Positions 17,782 to 26,937 of a stretch of 64,000 nt of DNA are shown piece after piece (positions within the stretch are counted from its first letter, which is position 1; every line of letters begins with the position of its first letter). The notes beneath the pieces were generated by a model. The model was not told the origin of the DNA. It searched no databases and saw nothing but the letters and a program-made list of their open reading frames with translations. This DNA is from Bacillus sp. UNC41MFS5 (GTDB lineage Bacteria > Bacillota > Bacilli > Bacillales_B > DSM-18226): positions 62,001 to 126,000 of the forward strand of contig NZ_JMLP01000018.1 in assembly GCF_000686805.1 (NCBI RefSeq). Direction: 5' to 3'. Made by a program: the position numbers and the translations under genes.

Positions 17782-19389
17782 ATGAATCAGACAGCTCTAT
17801 TAAACGGTGAAGTCATTTCAGTGAATAATAGAAACGAAGTCTTTGAAGCATGTTTAATTGAAGACAACAAAATTGCAGCAGTAGGAACAACAGAAGAAAT
17901 TAAAAAGCGCATTTCCTCTACAACAAAAGTCATTGATTTGCATGGGAGATCTGTTTTACCAGGTCTGATTGATGCTCATATGCATCTTTTTTTATACGGC
18001 AATACATTAATGCACCTCAACTGTAAAGAACCCTCGATTCACTCGATTCAAGAGCTATTAGAAAAATTAGCACTTATTGTTCAAAAGGCGAAAAATGGAC
18101 AAGTTATCCGCGTATTTGGATTCAATGAGTTAATGGTAGAAGAACAACGTTATCCCACCATCCAGGAACTTGATCAACTAACAGAAGAACACCCAATCGT
18201 CATTACCCGTACCTGTGGGCATATCGGTATTGTGAATTCAGCTGCTTTAAAGTTAGCCGATATTGATGCCGCCACTCCTGATCCTCCAGGCGGAACCATT
18301 GAAAAAGACAACAACGGCAAATTTACAGGCCGCCTTATCGAGAATGCCTTTTTACAATTTAATCAAAATGTGACTTATAGTGATGAAGAATTGTTTGAGG
18401 CGCTGACAAAAGCGCAAGAACAATTATTCTCTCATGGAATTACAAGTGTCCATGATGCAGGAGGATTTGACGAAAACACCTTTAGAATCATGCAAAAGGC
18501 TTCAAATAAAAAGCAACTAAAAGTCAGAACTTATGCCATGATTGCTAGTCTAAACGATTGCGAAAACTTTACGAAAAACATGTTAAAGGCTGGTGTCATG
18601 ACCCATACGGGCAATGACTTTTTCAAAATTGGCCCTGCCAAACTATTTACGGATGGCAGCAGTACAGGACCGACCATCGCTACGCGTGAGCCTTACACAA
18701 GTGATGGGGACAATTACGGTTACTTGATGTATACAGAAGATGAACTGTATTCCATCTTTTCCGAAGCACATAAAAATGACTATCAAATTACCGTACATGC
18801 CCAAGGAGATAAGGCGATTGAGCAATATTTGGGCGTGATTGAACGTTTATTACAAGAACATCCGCGTGAGAATCATCGCCATCGTGTCGAGCATTTAGGG
18901 ATATGTCCGCCTGACTTGCAAGAAAAAGCTAGGGCACTAAATGTCATTCCGATTCTCAATCCATCCTTCCCATATGAATTTGGGGAAAGTTACATTCGCA
19001 ATTATGGTGAACGCACGGATTATATGTATGCAGCGAAGGACTTAGTGGACCAAGGCATCATCACCGCCGCTGGCTCAGATGCACCGATAACAACCGTTAA
19101 CCCATTCGTGGGCATATACACGGCCGTTGCTCGATTAACCCGACAAGGTACAGCTTTTGGACAGCAACAAAAAGTGTCTCTCATGAATGCCATTCGCATG
19201 TATACGTATAACGCAGCCTATGCAAGCTTTGATGAAAAGAGTAAAGGCAGCATTGAAGCAGGTAAATTGGCAGATTTAGTGATATTAGATACTTCTCTAT
19301 TGAACAGTCCTATCGAAAAAATAACCGACATTAAAGTGGATGCAACGATGCTAGATGGTGAAATTGTTTATGAAAGGCTGTTTTCGTAA
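17782..19389 (+). CDS. YtcJ-like metal-dependent amidohydrolase (amidohydrolase family 3)
   Basis: Cytoplasmic hydrolase of 535 residues. Metal-site motifs run in order: DAHMH near residue 65, the Lys in KIGPAKLFTDGS near 290, VHAQGDKA, HRVEHLG, and the Asp in AAGSDAPI. It belongs to the YtcJ/NfdA branch (N-substituted formamide deformylase-like), not to the dihydropyrimidinase branch. It should hydrolyse an amide, formamide or cyclic ureide; the substrate is unknown. It is the first gene of the plus-strand unit and is divergent from the PucR-type regulator. AAAGGAGTG precedes the ATG. Confidence 0.88.
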   Translation: MNQTALLNGEVISVNNRNEVFEACLIEDNKIAAVGTTEEIKKRISSTTKVIDLHGRSVLPGLIDAHMHLFLYGNTLMHLNCKEPSIHSIQELLEKLALIVQKAKNGQVIRVFGFNELMVEEQRYPTIQELDQLTEEHPIVITRTCGHIGIVNSAALKLADIDAATPDPPGGTIEKDNNGKFTGRLIENAFLQFNQNVTYSDEELFEALTKAQEQLFSHGITSVHDAGGFDENTFRIMQKASNKKQLKVRTYAMIASLNDCENFTKNMLKAGVMTHTGNDFFKIGPAKLFTDGSSTGPTIATREPYTSDGDNYGYLMYTEDELYSIFSEAHKNDYQITVHAQGDKAIEQYLGVIERLLQEHPRENHRHRVEHLGICPPDLQEKARALNVIPILNPSFPYEFGESYIRNYGERTDYMYAAKDLVDQGIITAAGSDAPITTVNPFVGIYTAVARLTRQGTAFGQQQKVSLMNAIRMYTYNAAYASFDEKSKGSIEAGKLADLVILDTSLLNSPIEKITDIKVDATMLDGEIVYERLFS

Positions 19390-19495
19390 AATTTGTTGTT
19401 TTCCCTTAACTTATCTATTAAAAATTCATAAAAAATGTATAAATTTACACTTTATCATTGAATTATTGAACATTTTAAGCGGACCCAAATCATTT

Positions 19496-19589
19496 ATCGG
19501 CGAATATAGAGATTCTATCAGCGAATATAGAGATTCTATCAGCGAATTTGCCTCTTCTATCGGCGAATTCTAGCATTCAATCAGCGAAT
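19496..19589 (+). repeat. 21-bp tandem repeat, five units
   Basis: The unit ATC(G/A)GCGAATATAGAGATTCT begins at 19496, 19517, 19538, 19559 and 19580. The first ten bases are near invariant and the rest drifts in later units. It lies in the 270-bp gap between the amidohydrolase and transporter genes. An open frame across it (GEYRDSIS repeats) has no ribosome-binding site and is not taken as a gene. Confidence 0.85.
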
Positions 19590-19659
19590 CAAAAAAGCAA
19601 CAATTTTTTAGAAAAGAGCTTTATGAAAAAAACAAGAATAGGAATGGAGTGGGAATTAA

Positions 19660-19860
19660 GTGAGAAAGTATGCGCAGCTTTTACTGATTATTCCTTTCAT
19701 TGGTATGTGTGTCCTTCTGCCAGTAGCTGATCGTATTGAACCGTATATTTTAGGATTACCATTCTTATTATTTTGGATTGTATTATGGATGATTCTTTCT
19801 TCGGTTGTTCTGTTCATCGTGTATAAATTAGACCCTGCAAATAAAGGAAGTGAAGTGTAA
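19660..19860 (+). CDS. DUF3311 small membrane protein (YhjC-like)
   Basis: Protein of 66 residues with two predicted membrane helices (about residues 5-25 and 32-57). The family is found next to SSS symporters; B. subtilis YhjC/YhjB is the same pair. The GTG start follows AGGAATGGAGTGG. Its stop codon overlaps the symporter ATG (TAATG), so the two are translationally coupled. It is probably a small accessory subunit of the transporter. Confidence 0.85.
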   Translation: MRKYAQLLLIIPFIGMCVLLPVADRIEPYILGLPFLLFWIVLWMILSSVVLFIVYKLDPANKGSEV

Positions 19861-21344
19861 TGAACAGTGCGTTGATCATTATCTTTCTCGTAGCCATCGT
19901 CGCTTTATACTTAGGAATTCGAGCAACCCGTGGAAAAGAAATGAACGTCAATGAATTCGCGGTTGGGAATAAAGGATTTGGCACACTCTTCGTATTCCTG
20001 CTCATTGCTGGTGAAGTTTACACCACCTTTACCTTTTTAGGCGGCAGCGGATGGGCCTATTCAAAAGGTGTAGCAGCGTACTATGTTCCGGCCTATATTT
20101 GCTTGGCCTATGTGCTTTCCTATTGGATGGTCCCTAAAATTTGGCGTTTTGCGAACAAGCATGGGGTCATTTCTCAGCCCCAATACTTTATGAAAACTTA
20201 TAATAGTAAAGCTCTTGGTTTGGTTGTCGCCTTCATTGGTTTAATTGCGCTCATCCCATATATCGTCATCCAATTAAAAGGATTAGGAATTATCGTATCA
20301 GAAGCTTCTTATGGATCGATTTCACCATTAATGGCTTCAACGATCGGTGCAGCGATTGTGACGATTTATGTTACGGTCTCTGGTATCCATGGATCTGCTT
20401 GGAATGCCGTATTAAAAGATATCATGATTTTATTTGTGATTGTATTCTTAGGTATCTATATTCCTTATCACTATTTTGGCGGCATCAAGCCTTTATTCGA
20501 AGCCCTTCAAACGGTTAAACCCGAAGCGTTAACATTCGCATCTGAAGGCTTTAGTAAGTCATGGTTTATTTCAACCATCGTATTAAATGCATTTGGTTTT
20601 TACCTATTACCACAGTCGTTTAGTGTAGTATTATCTGCTAGAAGTGAGCGTGCATTAAAGAAAAACGCGATCACGCTGCCGTTGTATACGATTTTAATTT
20701 TATTTGCTTTCTTTATTGGATTTTCGGCGATTATTCAAGTACCTGGTTTAGAAGGTGCTGATGGTGACCTTTCATTGTTACGTCTCACGATGCAAACATT
20801 CGATCCTTGGTTTGTGGGAATTGTTGGCGGGGCTGGCGTACTTACGGCGTTAGTACCGGTATCGGTAATGGTCATGTCTGGTGCAGTCGGGTTAATGACA
20901 GGTTTTTATAAGTTAATTAAGCCAAATTCAAGCGATCGCCAGCAACTATCCGTGTCTAAATTATTTGTTTTATTCATTATTTTAACTGCTTATATTTTCA
21001 GTATTTTTGGCGGAGAAGCTTTGGCTATTTTAAACATCATGTCATATGGTTTAATTACCCAATTAGTGCCTGCGCTTATTTTCGGATTCTTTAATACAAA
21101 GCTTATGAATGCGTACGGGGCGATTGCCGGTATTATCACAGGGGTTTCCATCGTATTATTTAATTCAGTCACTGCATTTAAATTAGTAAATATTTTCCCA
21201 AATATTCCAAGTGTCATTAATGATATCAATATTGGTTTTGTAGCCATTGCGGTTAATATTTTCATAGGAGTGGGTGTAAGTTTACTAACTAACACTTTTG
21301 TAGCAAGAGAAAGTTCCAAGGTAGTAGAAGAAAGAATTGGTTAA
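19860..21344 (+). CDS. Sodium:solute symporter family transporter (YhjB-like)
   Basis: Membrane protein of 494 residues with about 13 hydrophobic segments and the SSS features TRGKEMNVNEFAVGNKGFG after helix 1 and AYYVPAYICLAY in the core. The family imports organic acids, amino acids, ureides or pantothenate with sodium. Here it probably imports the compound degraded by the neighbouring amidohydrolase and M20 hydrolase. Coupled by TAATG to the small DUF3311 gene; the hydrolase gene follows 21 bp downstream. Confidence 0.88.
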   Translation: MNSALIIIFLVAIVALYLGIRATRGKEMNVNEFAVGNKGFGTLFVFLLIAGEVYTTFTFLGGSGWAYSKGVAAYYVPAYICLAYVLSYWMVPKIWRFANKHGVISQPQYFMKTYNSKALGLVVAFIGLIALIPYIVIQLKGLGIIVSEASYGSISPLMASTIGAAIVTIYVTVSGIHGSAWNAVLKDIMILFVIVFLGIYIPYHYFGGIKPLFEALQTVKPEALTFASEGFSKSWFISTIVLNAFGFYLLPQSFSVVLSARSERALKKNAITLPLYTILILFAFFIGFSAIIQVPGLEGADGDLSLLRLTMQTFDPWFVGIVGGAGVLTALVPVSVMVMSGAVGLMTGFYKLIKPNSSDRQQLSVSKLFVLFIILTAYIFSIFGGEALAILNIMSYGLITQLVPALIFGFFNTKLMNAYGAIAGIITGVSIVLFNSVTAFKLVNIFPNIPSVINDINIGFVAIAVNIFIGVGVSLLTNTFVARESSKVVEERIG

Positions 21345-21365
21345 ATAATTAAAGGAGGGCTCCTT

Positions 21366-22589
21366 GTGATAAAGTGTAATGCGAATCGACTTGAAAAATT
21401 AATTGATTTATTTAGTTTATTTGGCAAAACAGATAACAACGGAGTAACGAGACTTTCATTATCTGCGGAAGATATCGCAGCACGTCAGAAATTCCAAACA
21501 TTATGTGAAGAAATAGGAATGACCGTAACCTACGATGATATGGGGACCATGTATGCCACATTACCTGGAAAGAAAGACTTACCACCTATTGTCATAGGTT
21601 CTCATTTAGACTCTGTTGTCAAAGGCGGGCGTTTCGATGGAGTGCTAGGCGTCCTAACTGCTTTAGAGACGGTCTATACGATAAAAGATGAAAATATCGA
21701 GTTAGACTACCCAATTACGATTGTCAATTTTACAAATGAAGAAGGAGCACGGTTTGAGCCATCTCTTATGGCTTCCGGTGTGTTATCCGGAAAGTTTGAT
21801 AAAACAAAAATGCTCGCTTCAACAGATAAAAATGGCATTTCATTTGCTCAAGTATTAAATGAAAGCGGTTTCGAAGGATCTGAGAAAAATCGTTTAAAAG
21901 AAGCGAGCGCTTATATCGAACTGCATATTGAACAAGGACCTGTACTTGAAAGGAAAAACTTAGATATCGGTGTTGTAGTAGGTGTACTCGGAATGGTATG
22001 CTACGAAATCACTGTCTACGGAGAATCCAATCATGCAGGTACAACACCGATTAGCATGCGTAAAGATCCTATGTTCACTGCTGCCAATATGATTGCAGAT
22101 ATGCAAAAACAATTACAGAGATTAGATTCGGATCTTGTATACACCATCGGAAGAATCAATGCCTATCCAAATATTCATACCGTTATTCCTTCAGAGGTAA
22201 CCTTTACTTTAGAAGCAAGACATCAGGATCCTGAGGTCATTCCCGAAGTAAGCCGAATAGTGGAGCAATTACCAAAAAATTCAAATGGATGTTCAATAAA
22301 GTCAACACTTCTATGGGATCGAGATACGGTTGACTTTAATGAAGAAGTAATCAATGCCTTGGATTCCACTTGCAAAGAGTTAGGCTATCAAGAAAATCGA
22401 ATGTATAGCGGCGCTGGACATGATGCTCAATTCATCGCCTCTTATATACCAACTGCGATGATTTTTGTACCAAGTGTAAATGGCTACAGTCATCGTGAGG
22501 ATGAATTAACTTCCTATGAAGACTGCGCTAAAGGTGCGAACGTTTTACTGAATAGTGTATTAAAATTATGCCGTGAAAAAGTAAGATAA
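21366..22589 (+). CDS. M20-family Zn-dependent carbamoyl-amidohydrolase
   Basis: Enzyme of 407 residues in the hydantoinase/carbamoylase group (allantoate amidohydrolase, N-carbamoyl-L-amino acid hydrolase, beta-ureidopropionase). Metal ligands appear in order: GSHLDS near residue 80, GGRFDG near 89, NEEGARF near 123, ELHIEQGP near 189, and the last His in GYSHREDE near 377. The GTG start follows AAAGGAGGG. If it acts on N-carbamoyl-beta-alanine, the product beta-alanine would pass to the aminotransferase and semialdehyde dehydrogenase on the other side of the regulator. Specificity cannot be fixed from the sequence alone. Confidence 0.88.
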   Translation: MIKCNANRLEKLIDLFSLFGKTDNNGVTRLSLSAEDIAARQKFQTLCEEIGMTVTYDDMGTMYATLPGKKDLPPIVIGSHLDSVVKGGRFDGVLGVLTALETVYTIKDENIELDYPITIVNFTNEEGARFEPSLMASGVLSGKFDKTKMLASTDKNGISFAQVLNESGFEGSEKNRLKEASAYIELHIEQGPVLERKNLDIGVVVGVLGMVCYEITVYGESNHAGTTPISMRKDPMFTAANMIADMQKQLQRLDSDLVYTIGRINAYPNIHTVIPSEVTFTLEARHQDPEVIPEVSRIVEQLPKNSNGCSIKSTLLWDRDTVDFNEEVINALDSTCKELGYQENRMYSGAGHDAQFIASYIPTAMIFVPSVNGYSHREDELTSYEDCAKGANVLLNSVLKLCREKVR

Positions 22590-22605
22590 ATGCAATGAAA
22601 AAATT

Positions 22606-22655
22606 AGGTTCAGTTCCCTGCAACATTATCGCAGCAGAGGACTGAACCTTTTTCC
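22606..22655 (+). terminator. Intrinsic terminator after the M20 hydrolase
   Basis: AGGTTCAGT (22606) pairs with ACTGAACCT (22641) and is followed by TTTTTCC. Confidence 0.85.
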
Positions 22656-22819
22656 TCATTAGATGAGAAGCATTGTACAATAGCCATTGTGCAGTATGAT
22701 TTTAGTGAGATTTTTAGTGCTAAGAGTTGTACTAAAAGTGTGGATATTTTAGAAAGAAGGTAATGTCTACTTTGTTGTAGAATAAAAAAATAGGAGTTTG
22801 ATGTTAGGAGGCGAGCTAT

Positions 22820-23032
22820 ATGAGTTACTACAATTACGATTATAAAAAGAAAGATAAAAAAGATGGGAACAAATTAATTTCTATTCGAGATATTGGTGAA
22901 AATGCATTATTAGAAGTCGAAAAAAAAGGCAATGAAGTTAAGTTGGTTATTTATTGGCGAAATGATAAAACAGTTGGATTTAAATTACCGAAAGAAATAT
23001 TCGAAAATCTTTATAAAGATATTGCTGACTAG
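22820..23032 (+). CDS. Small protein of unknown function, 70 residues
   Basis: Charged, lysine-rich N-terminus (YNYDYKKKDKKDG), then a short beta-rich core with VKLVIYWRNDKTVGFKLP. There is no signal peptide or membrane helix. TTAGGAGGCGA ends 7-8 bases before the ATG, and codon use looks normal, so I take it as real. No function recognised. Gap 23033-23353 downstream holds a GCGGA-type repeat, a GGTTCT-type repeat, a GntR operator and a possible cre. Confidence 0.7.
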   Translation: MSYYNYDYKKKDKKDGNKLISIRDIGENALLEVEKKGNEVKLVIYWRNDKTVGFKLPKEIFENLYKDIAD

Positions 23033-23180
23033 CCGGAAATTCTCCGCCTATGAATTCTCATACCTAAGTGGGCGGCTATTTTCAATTAAAATCCTTTGTT
23101 TGGACAAAAGGGGCTGGGTGACCAGGAGAACCGTTCCTATTAAACCTGTTAAAAAAAGGAAAATAAAAAACATTCAAAAG

Positions 23181-23198
23181 ATACTAGTATACTAGTAT
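23181..23198. promoter_or_regulatory. Perfect palindromic operator (GntR type) upstream of the first MFS gene
   Basis: ATACTAGTATACTAGTAT is an 18-bp perfect palindrome. The core TATACTAGTAT recurs at 24637, 24700 and 24737 and, altered, before the gntR gene at 30579. This fits autoregulated control by the FCD-type GntR protein of the locus. Confidence 0.65.
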
Positions 23199-23305
23199 AT
23201 GTATGTGTTACTATCTCTATGTAGACGTTTTGAATAGGCTTACATTTACTAGCCAAAAGGAGTGATAAACTAAAATAGACGAAATGAATATTTTTTTATC
23301 ATGAA

Positions 23306-23320
23306 AAGTAAACGGTTGCA
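23306..23320 (+). promoter_or_regulatory. Possible cre site upstream of the first MFS gene
   Basis: AAGTAAACGGTTGCA fits the looser cre form WTGNAANCGNWNNCW with one mismatch, 33 bp before the ATG. Confidence 0.35.
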
Positions 23321-23353
23321 TTTGAACCACAAACATAACAAGGGGGTTAACAT

Positions 23354-24616
23354 ATGTTTTCAAAAGGAAAAACGATTGTATTAGTAATGCTTTTCTTGGC
23401 AGGTGTGGTGAACTACCTAGACAGATCTGCTCTTTCTATAGCGGCACCTTTTATTACCGAAGATTTACATTTATCACCGACACAATTGGGTATCGTTTTT
23501 AGTAGCTTCTCTGTTGGATATGCTATTTTCAACTTTATTGGCGGAATGGCGTCTGATAAATACGGGGCAAAACTTACTTTGTTCGTAGCTATGATTGTTT
23601 GGTCTCTATTCAGCGGTGCGATTGCGCTAGCATTCAGCCTTGCCAGCTTGATTGTTATTCGGGTCCTTTTTGGAATGGGCGAAGGTCCGTTGTCGGCAAC
23701 TATCAATAAAATGGTCAATAACTGGTTCCCTTCAGATAAACGGGCAACTGCCATTGGGCTTGCTAATAGCGGTACACCACTAGGGGGAGCGATTGCCGGC
23801 CCTATCGTTGGGATCATTGCCTTGAATTATGGCTGGAAAATCTCTTTCGTCCTCATTATGATCATCGGATTAGTGTGGGCAGTTTGCTGGTTCATGTTTA
23901 TTAAAGATAAACCTGCTGAGGAAAGTAAGCAAAATAATGGCTCTGCAAAGTCAGGTCAAAATCAGTCAGGTGAAAAAATACCATTAACATTTTATTTAAA
24001 ACAAAAAACGGTTCTATTTACTGCTTTTGCGTTCTTTGCTTATAACTATATTCTATTTTTCTTCTTAACTTGGTTCCCAAGTTACTTAACCGATGCACGT
24101 GGTCTAAGTATTAAAGAAATGAGTGTCGTAACCGTTATTCCTTGGGTGTTGGGTTTCATTGGTCTAGCTTCAGGCGGTATGGTTTCTGATTTTGTGTATA
24201 AAAAAGTAGGAAAAGCATTATTTGCTCGTAAAGTAGTATTAGTATCTTGTTTGTTTACATCTGCCGTTTGTATTGGGATTGCTGGTCTCGTTACGACCAC
24301 AGTGGCTGCTGTAAGTTTAGTAGCATTATCCGTTTTCTTCTTATATTTAACAGGTGCGATTTACTGGGCGATTGTCCAAGACGTTGTCGACCAAAAGAAC
24401 GTAGGATCTGTCGGAGGATTCATGCACTTCTTGGCTAATACTGCTGGAATCATTGGTCCTACATTAACTGGTTTCCTTGTGGAGAAATCTGGTACTTACA
24501 CCGCGGCATTTTTATTGGCCGGAGGGTTAGCAGTTTTTGCTTCATTGGCAGTCATTAAGTTTGTTAAACCTATTACTAAAAAATATAAGGCTGAGTTGAC
24601 AGGGAAAGCGGTTTAA
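23354..24616 (+). CDS. MFS transporter, anion:cation symporter family (hexuronate/hexonate)
   Basis: Protein of 420 residues with 12 predicted helices. GGMASDKYGAKLT after helix 2 is the MFS signature loop. NYLDRSALSIAAPF in helix 1 marks the ExuT/GudP/LgoT group, which imports hexuronates, hexonates and glucarate with protons. A strong ribosome-binding site, AAGGGGG, precedes the ATG. The first gene of the GntR-controlled half of the locus; a separate promoter with two operators follows it. A close paralogue lies at 31385-32662 on the other strand. Confidence 0.88.
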   Translation: MFSKGKTIVLVMLFLAGVVNYLDRSALSIAAPFITEDLHLSPTQLGIVFSSFSVGYAIFNFIGGMASDKYGAKLTLFVAMIVWSLFSGAIALAFSLASLIVIRVLFGMGEGPLSATINKMVNNWFPSDKRATAIGLANSGTPLGGAIAGPIVGIIALNYGWKISFVLIMIIGLVWAVCWFMFIKDKPAEESKQNNGSAKSGQNQSGEKIPLTFYLKQKTVLFTAFAFFAYNYILFFFLTWFPSYLTDARGLSIKEMSVVTVIPWVLGFIGLASGGMVSDFVYKKVGKALFARKVVLVSCLFTSAVCIGIAGLVTTTVAAVSLVALSVFFLYLTGAIYWAIVQDVVDQKNVGSVGGFMHFLANTAGIIGPTLTGFLVEKSGTYTAAFLLAGGLAVFASLAVIKFVKPITKKYKAELTGKAV

Positions 24617-24636
24617 TAGCATAGCAGATTGATTGT

Positions 24637-24654
24637 ATTCTAGTATACCAGTGT
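24637..24654. promoter_or_regulatory. GntR-type operator, degenerate copy
   Basis: ATTCTAGTATACCAGTGT matches the 18-bp palindrome at 23181 at 15 of 18 positions. It lies 20 bp after the MFS stop codon. Confidence 0.45.
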
Positions 24655-24699
24655 AATATAATGAAGCTATAGCAAATGAATTTAATTTTATACCCTATC

Positions 24700-24713
24700 T
24701 TGTATACTAGTAT
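24700..24713. promoter_or_regulatory. GntR-type operator upstream of the Zn-dehydrogenase operon
   Basis: TTGTATACTAGTAT, identical over 14 bases to the site at 24737, 37 bp upstream of it (about 3.5 helical turns). Confidence 0.6.
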
Positions 24714-24724
24714 TCCGTAGTTTG

Positions 24725-24753
24725 TTGACTCTTACCTTGTATACTAGTATTTA
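24725..24753 (+). promoter_or_regulatory. Promoter with embedded GntR operator
   Basis: TTGACT (24725-24730), a 17-bp spacer and TATTTA (24748-24753) form a sigma-A-type promoter. The operator TTGTATACTAGTAT (24737-24750) fills the spacer and touches the -10 box, a classic repressor position. Confidence 0.6.
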
Positions 24754-24783
24754 AGAGAAGAAGGGTATGGAGGAGTATGAATT

Positions 24784-25806
24784 ATGAAAGCGATACAAGT
24801 GGTTAAACCAGGGCAGCTTGAAATCATTGAGAAAGAAATGCCACAGATTCAACATGAAAATGAGGTTCTGATTCAAGTGAAGATGGCTGGTATCTGCGGT
24901 TCAGATGTCCATATCTATCATGGAACCTCACCAGTTGCTACCTATCCAAGAGTAATCGGACATGAAGTCACTGGCCAAATAGTAAAGACTGGCGCAGACG
25001 TTACCTCTCTAAAGGTGAACGATCATGTGGTCATCGAACCGATTCTCACTTGTGGAGAATGCTATGCGTGCCGATCTGGACGTCAAAATGTCTGTCAGAA
25101 TTTAAAGGTTTTTGGGGTTCACATTGATGGTGGTTATCAGGAGTATGTTGTTGTCCCTGAAAAAATGGCTCACAAAGTTGACCCAACATTAGCTTGGAAA
25201 GAATCGGTCTTAGTAGAGCCCTTTACAATTGGAGCACAAGCAAATTGGCGTGGGGATGTCAGGCAGGGAGACGTTGTGTTTATCATGGGCGCCGGCCCGA
25301 TTGGGATTTGTGCCTTGCAGGTTGCCAAGTATAGAGGAGCAACATGTATCATTTCAGATTTAAGTGAAGAAAAGCTGAGCTATGCCGAAAGCCTTGGTGC
25401 AGATTATACGGTCAACCCGTTGAATGAAGATATTTTTCAAAAAATAAATGAATTAACCGAGGGAATGGGAGCGAATGTTGTCATTGATGCGGTATGTACA
25501 ACAAAAACATTCGAACAAGCGGTCCAACTTGCCTCAGTTGCTGGAAGAATTGTTGTGTTAGGATTTAGTGAAGAAAAGTCAGGGATTCCACAGCTGGAGA
25601 TTACGAAAAAAGAACTGACAGTCAGCGGATCCAGATTGCAAACGGACCAGTTTCCAGAAGTCATCGATCTTTTTAATAATAGAAAAATAGATATAGATAG
25701 CTTTGTTACACATACGTTTCCTTTCGAGCAAGTGAAAGAAGCGATTCAATTAATCGAAACTAATCCAGACGCAGTAAGAAAAGTTCATTTAGATTTTTCA
25801 CGATAA
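24784..25806 (+). CDS. Zn-dependent hexonate dehydrogenase (YjmD/LgoD-like)
   Basis: Medium-chain alcohol dehydrogenase of 340 residues. Catalytic zinc ligands are Cys in GICGSD and His-Glu in GHEVTG. The structural zinc loop is CGECYACRSGRQNVC. The nucleotide-binding motif is GAGPIG near residue 168. It resembles B. subtilis YjmD, which sits beside uxuA and yjmF, and L-gulonate/L-galactonate 5-dehydrogenases. Beside UxuA and UxuB here, oxidation of L-gulonate to D-fructuronate is the most natural role. That assignment is inference; another hexonate or polyol is possible. Confidence 0.85.
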   Translation: MKAIQVVKPGQLEIIEKEMPQIQHENEVLIQVKMAGICGSDVHIYHGTSPVATYPRVIGHEVTGQIVKTGADVTSLKVNDHVVIEPILTCGECYACRSGRQNVCQNLKVFGVHIDGGYQEYVVVPEKMAHKVDPTLAWKESVLVEPFTIGAQANWRGDVRQGDVVFIMGAGPIGICALQVAKYRGATCIISDLSEEKLSYAESLGADYTVNPLNEDIFQKINELTEGMGANVVIDAVCTTKTFEQAVQLASVAGRIVVLGFSEEKSGIPQLEITKKELTVSGSRLQTDQFPEVIDLFNNRKIDIDSFVTHTFPFEQVKEAIQLIETNPDAVRKVHLDFSR

Positions 25807-25827
25807 AAAGAGAAGGAGTGGATATCA

Positions 25828-26937
25828 ATGCAAATGACATGGAGATGGTATGGTGAAGGGAACGACTCGATTACACTTGACCATATTCGGCAAATTCCGG
25901 GTGTAATGGGAGCGGTTTGGTCTCTGCATGATAAGGTTGCAGGGGAAGAATGGGAAATGGAAAGAATCCAGGAGGTTGCGGACCAAATTCGCAGTAAAGG
26001 ATTCAGCCCGGCTGTGGTAGAAAGCGTAAACATTCATGATGATATCAAAATCGGATTGCCTACCAGGGATAAGTATATCGATATTTATATCGATACCATT
26101 AAGAAGCTTTCTAAAGTCGGAGTGAAAGTAATTTGCTATAATTTTATGCCGGTTTTTGACTGGACAAGAACAGACCTATATAAGGAATTGCCAGACGGTT
26201 CCAATGCCCTGTTTTATGAAAAAGCTGCGATTACCGATGATCCAAAAGATATGGTTGAAAAAATCTTGGGCGGCGCCGGTGACTTTACCATGCCGGGATG
26301 GGAACCGGAACGTATGGCTAAGTTGGATGATTTGTTTAAAGCGTATGAGGGTGTTACCGAAGACATTCTTTTCGACAACTTGAAATACTTCCTTGAACGA
26401 GTAATCCCTGTATGTGAAGAAGTTGATGTGAAAATGGCGATCCATCCGGATGATCCCGCTTGGCCGATTTTCGGATTGCCGCGTATTATTCGCAATCGGG
26501 ATTATATCAGAAGATTCCTAGATTTAGTGGACAGCCCTTACAATGGCTTAACTTTCTGCACTGGATCATTAGGAACCAATCCTGTAAACGATTTACCGGC
26601 GATGATTCGCGAATTTCATGATCGAATCCATTTTGCACATATCCGTAATGTAAAGGTTTTTGAAAATGGCGATTTTATTGAAGTCTCTCACCGCGGCCAA
26701 GATGGAAGCGTCGATGTAGCCGAAGTCATCAAAGCGTACCATGAAAATGGATTTACAGGTTATGTCCGACCGGATCACGGCCGTCACCTTTGGGGCGAAG
26801 AAAAACACTGCCGTCCTGGTTATGGGCTGTATGACAGAGCGCTTGGAATTATGTACATGCTAGGTGTTTGGGACAGCCTTGAAAAAGAGAAGGGAAGAGA
26901 ACTAAGTGCTACAGTTAAAGAGAAGCAGCATAGTTAA
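25828..26937 (+). CDS. uxuA: D-mannonate dehydratase
   Basis: Enzyme of 369 residues that dehydrates D-mannonate to 2-keto-3-deoxygluconate. The TIM-barrel UxuA family is recognised from MTWRWYGEGNDSITL at the start, VESVNIHDDIK, ICYNFMPVFDWTRT, and the metal-binding segment AIHPDDPAWPIFGLPRI. The C-terminal YVRPDHGRHLWGEE is also characteristic. Length is normal. It lies 21 bp after the dehydrogenase, and its 3' end overlaps the next gene by 32 bp. Confidence 0.96.
   Translation: MQMTWRWYGEGNDSITLDHIRQIPGVMGAVWSLHDKVAGEEWEMERIQEVADQIRSKGFSPAVVESVNIHDDIKIGLPTRDKYIDIYIDTIKKLSKVGVKVICYNFMPVFDWTRTDLYKELPDGSNALFYEKAAITDDPKDMVEKILGGAGDFTMPGWEPERMAKLDDLFKAYEGVTEDILFDNLKYFLERVIPVCEEVDVKMAIHPDDPAWPIFGLPRIIRNRDYIRRFLDLVDSPYNGLTFCTGSLGTNPVNDLPAMIREFHDRIHFAHIRNVKVFENGDFIEVSHRGQDGSVDVAEVIKAYHENGFTGYVRPDHGRHLWGEEKHCRPGYGLYDRALGIMYMLGVWDSLEKEKGRELSATVKEKQHS

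Noticed and set aside
19496..19589. CRISPR-like array
   Set aside because: Units are contiguous 21-bp tandem copies without unique spacers, and no cas genes are present.
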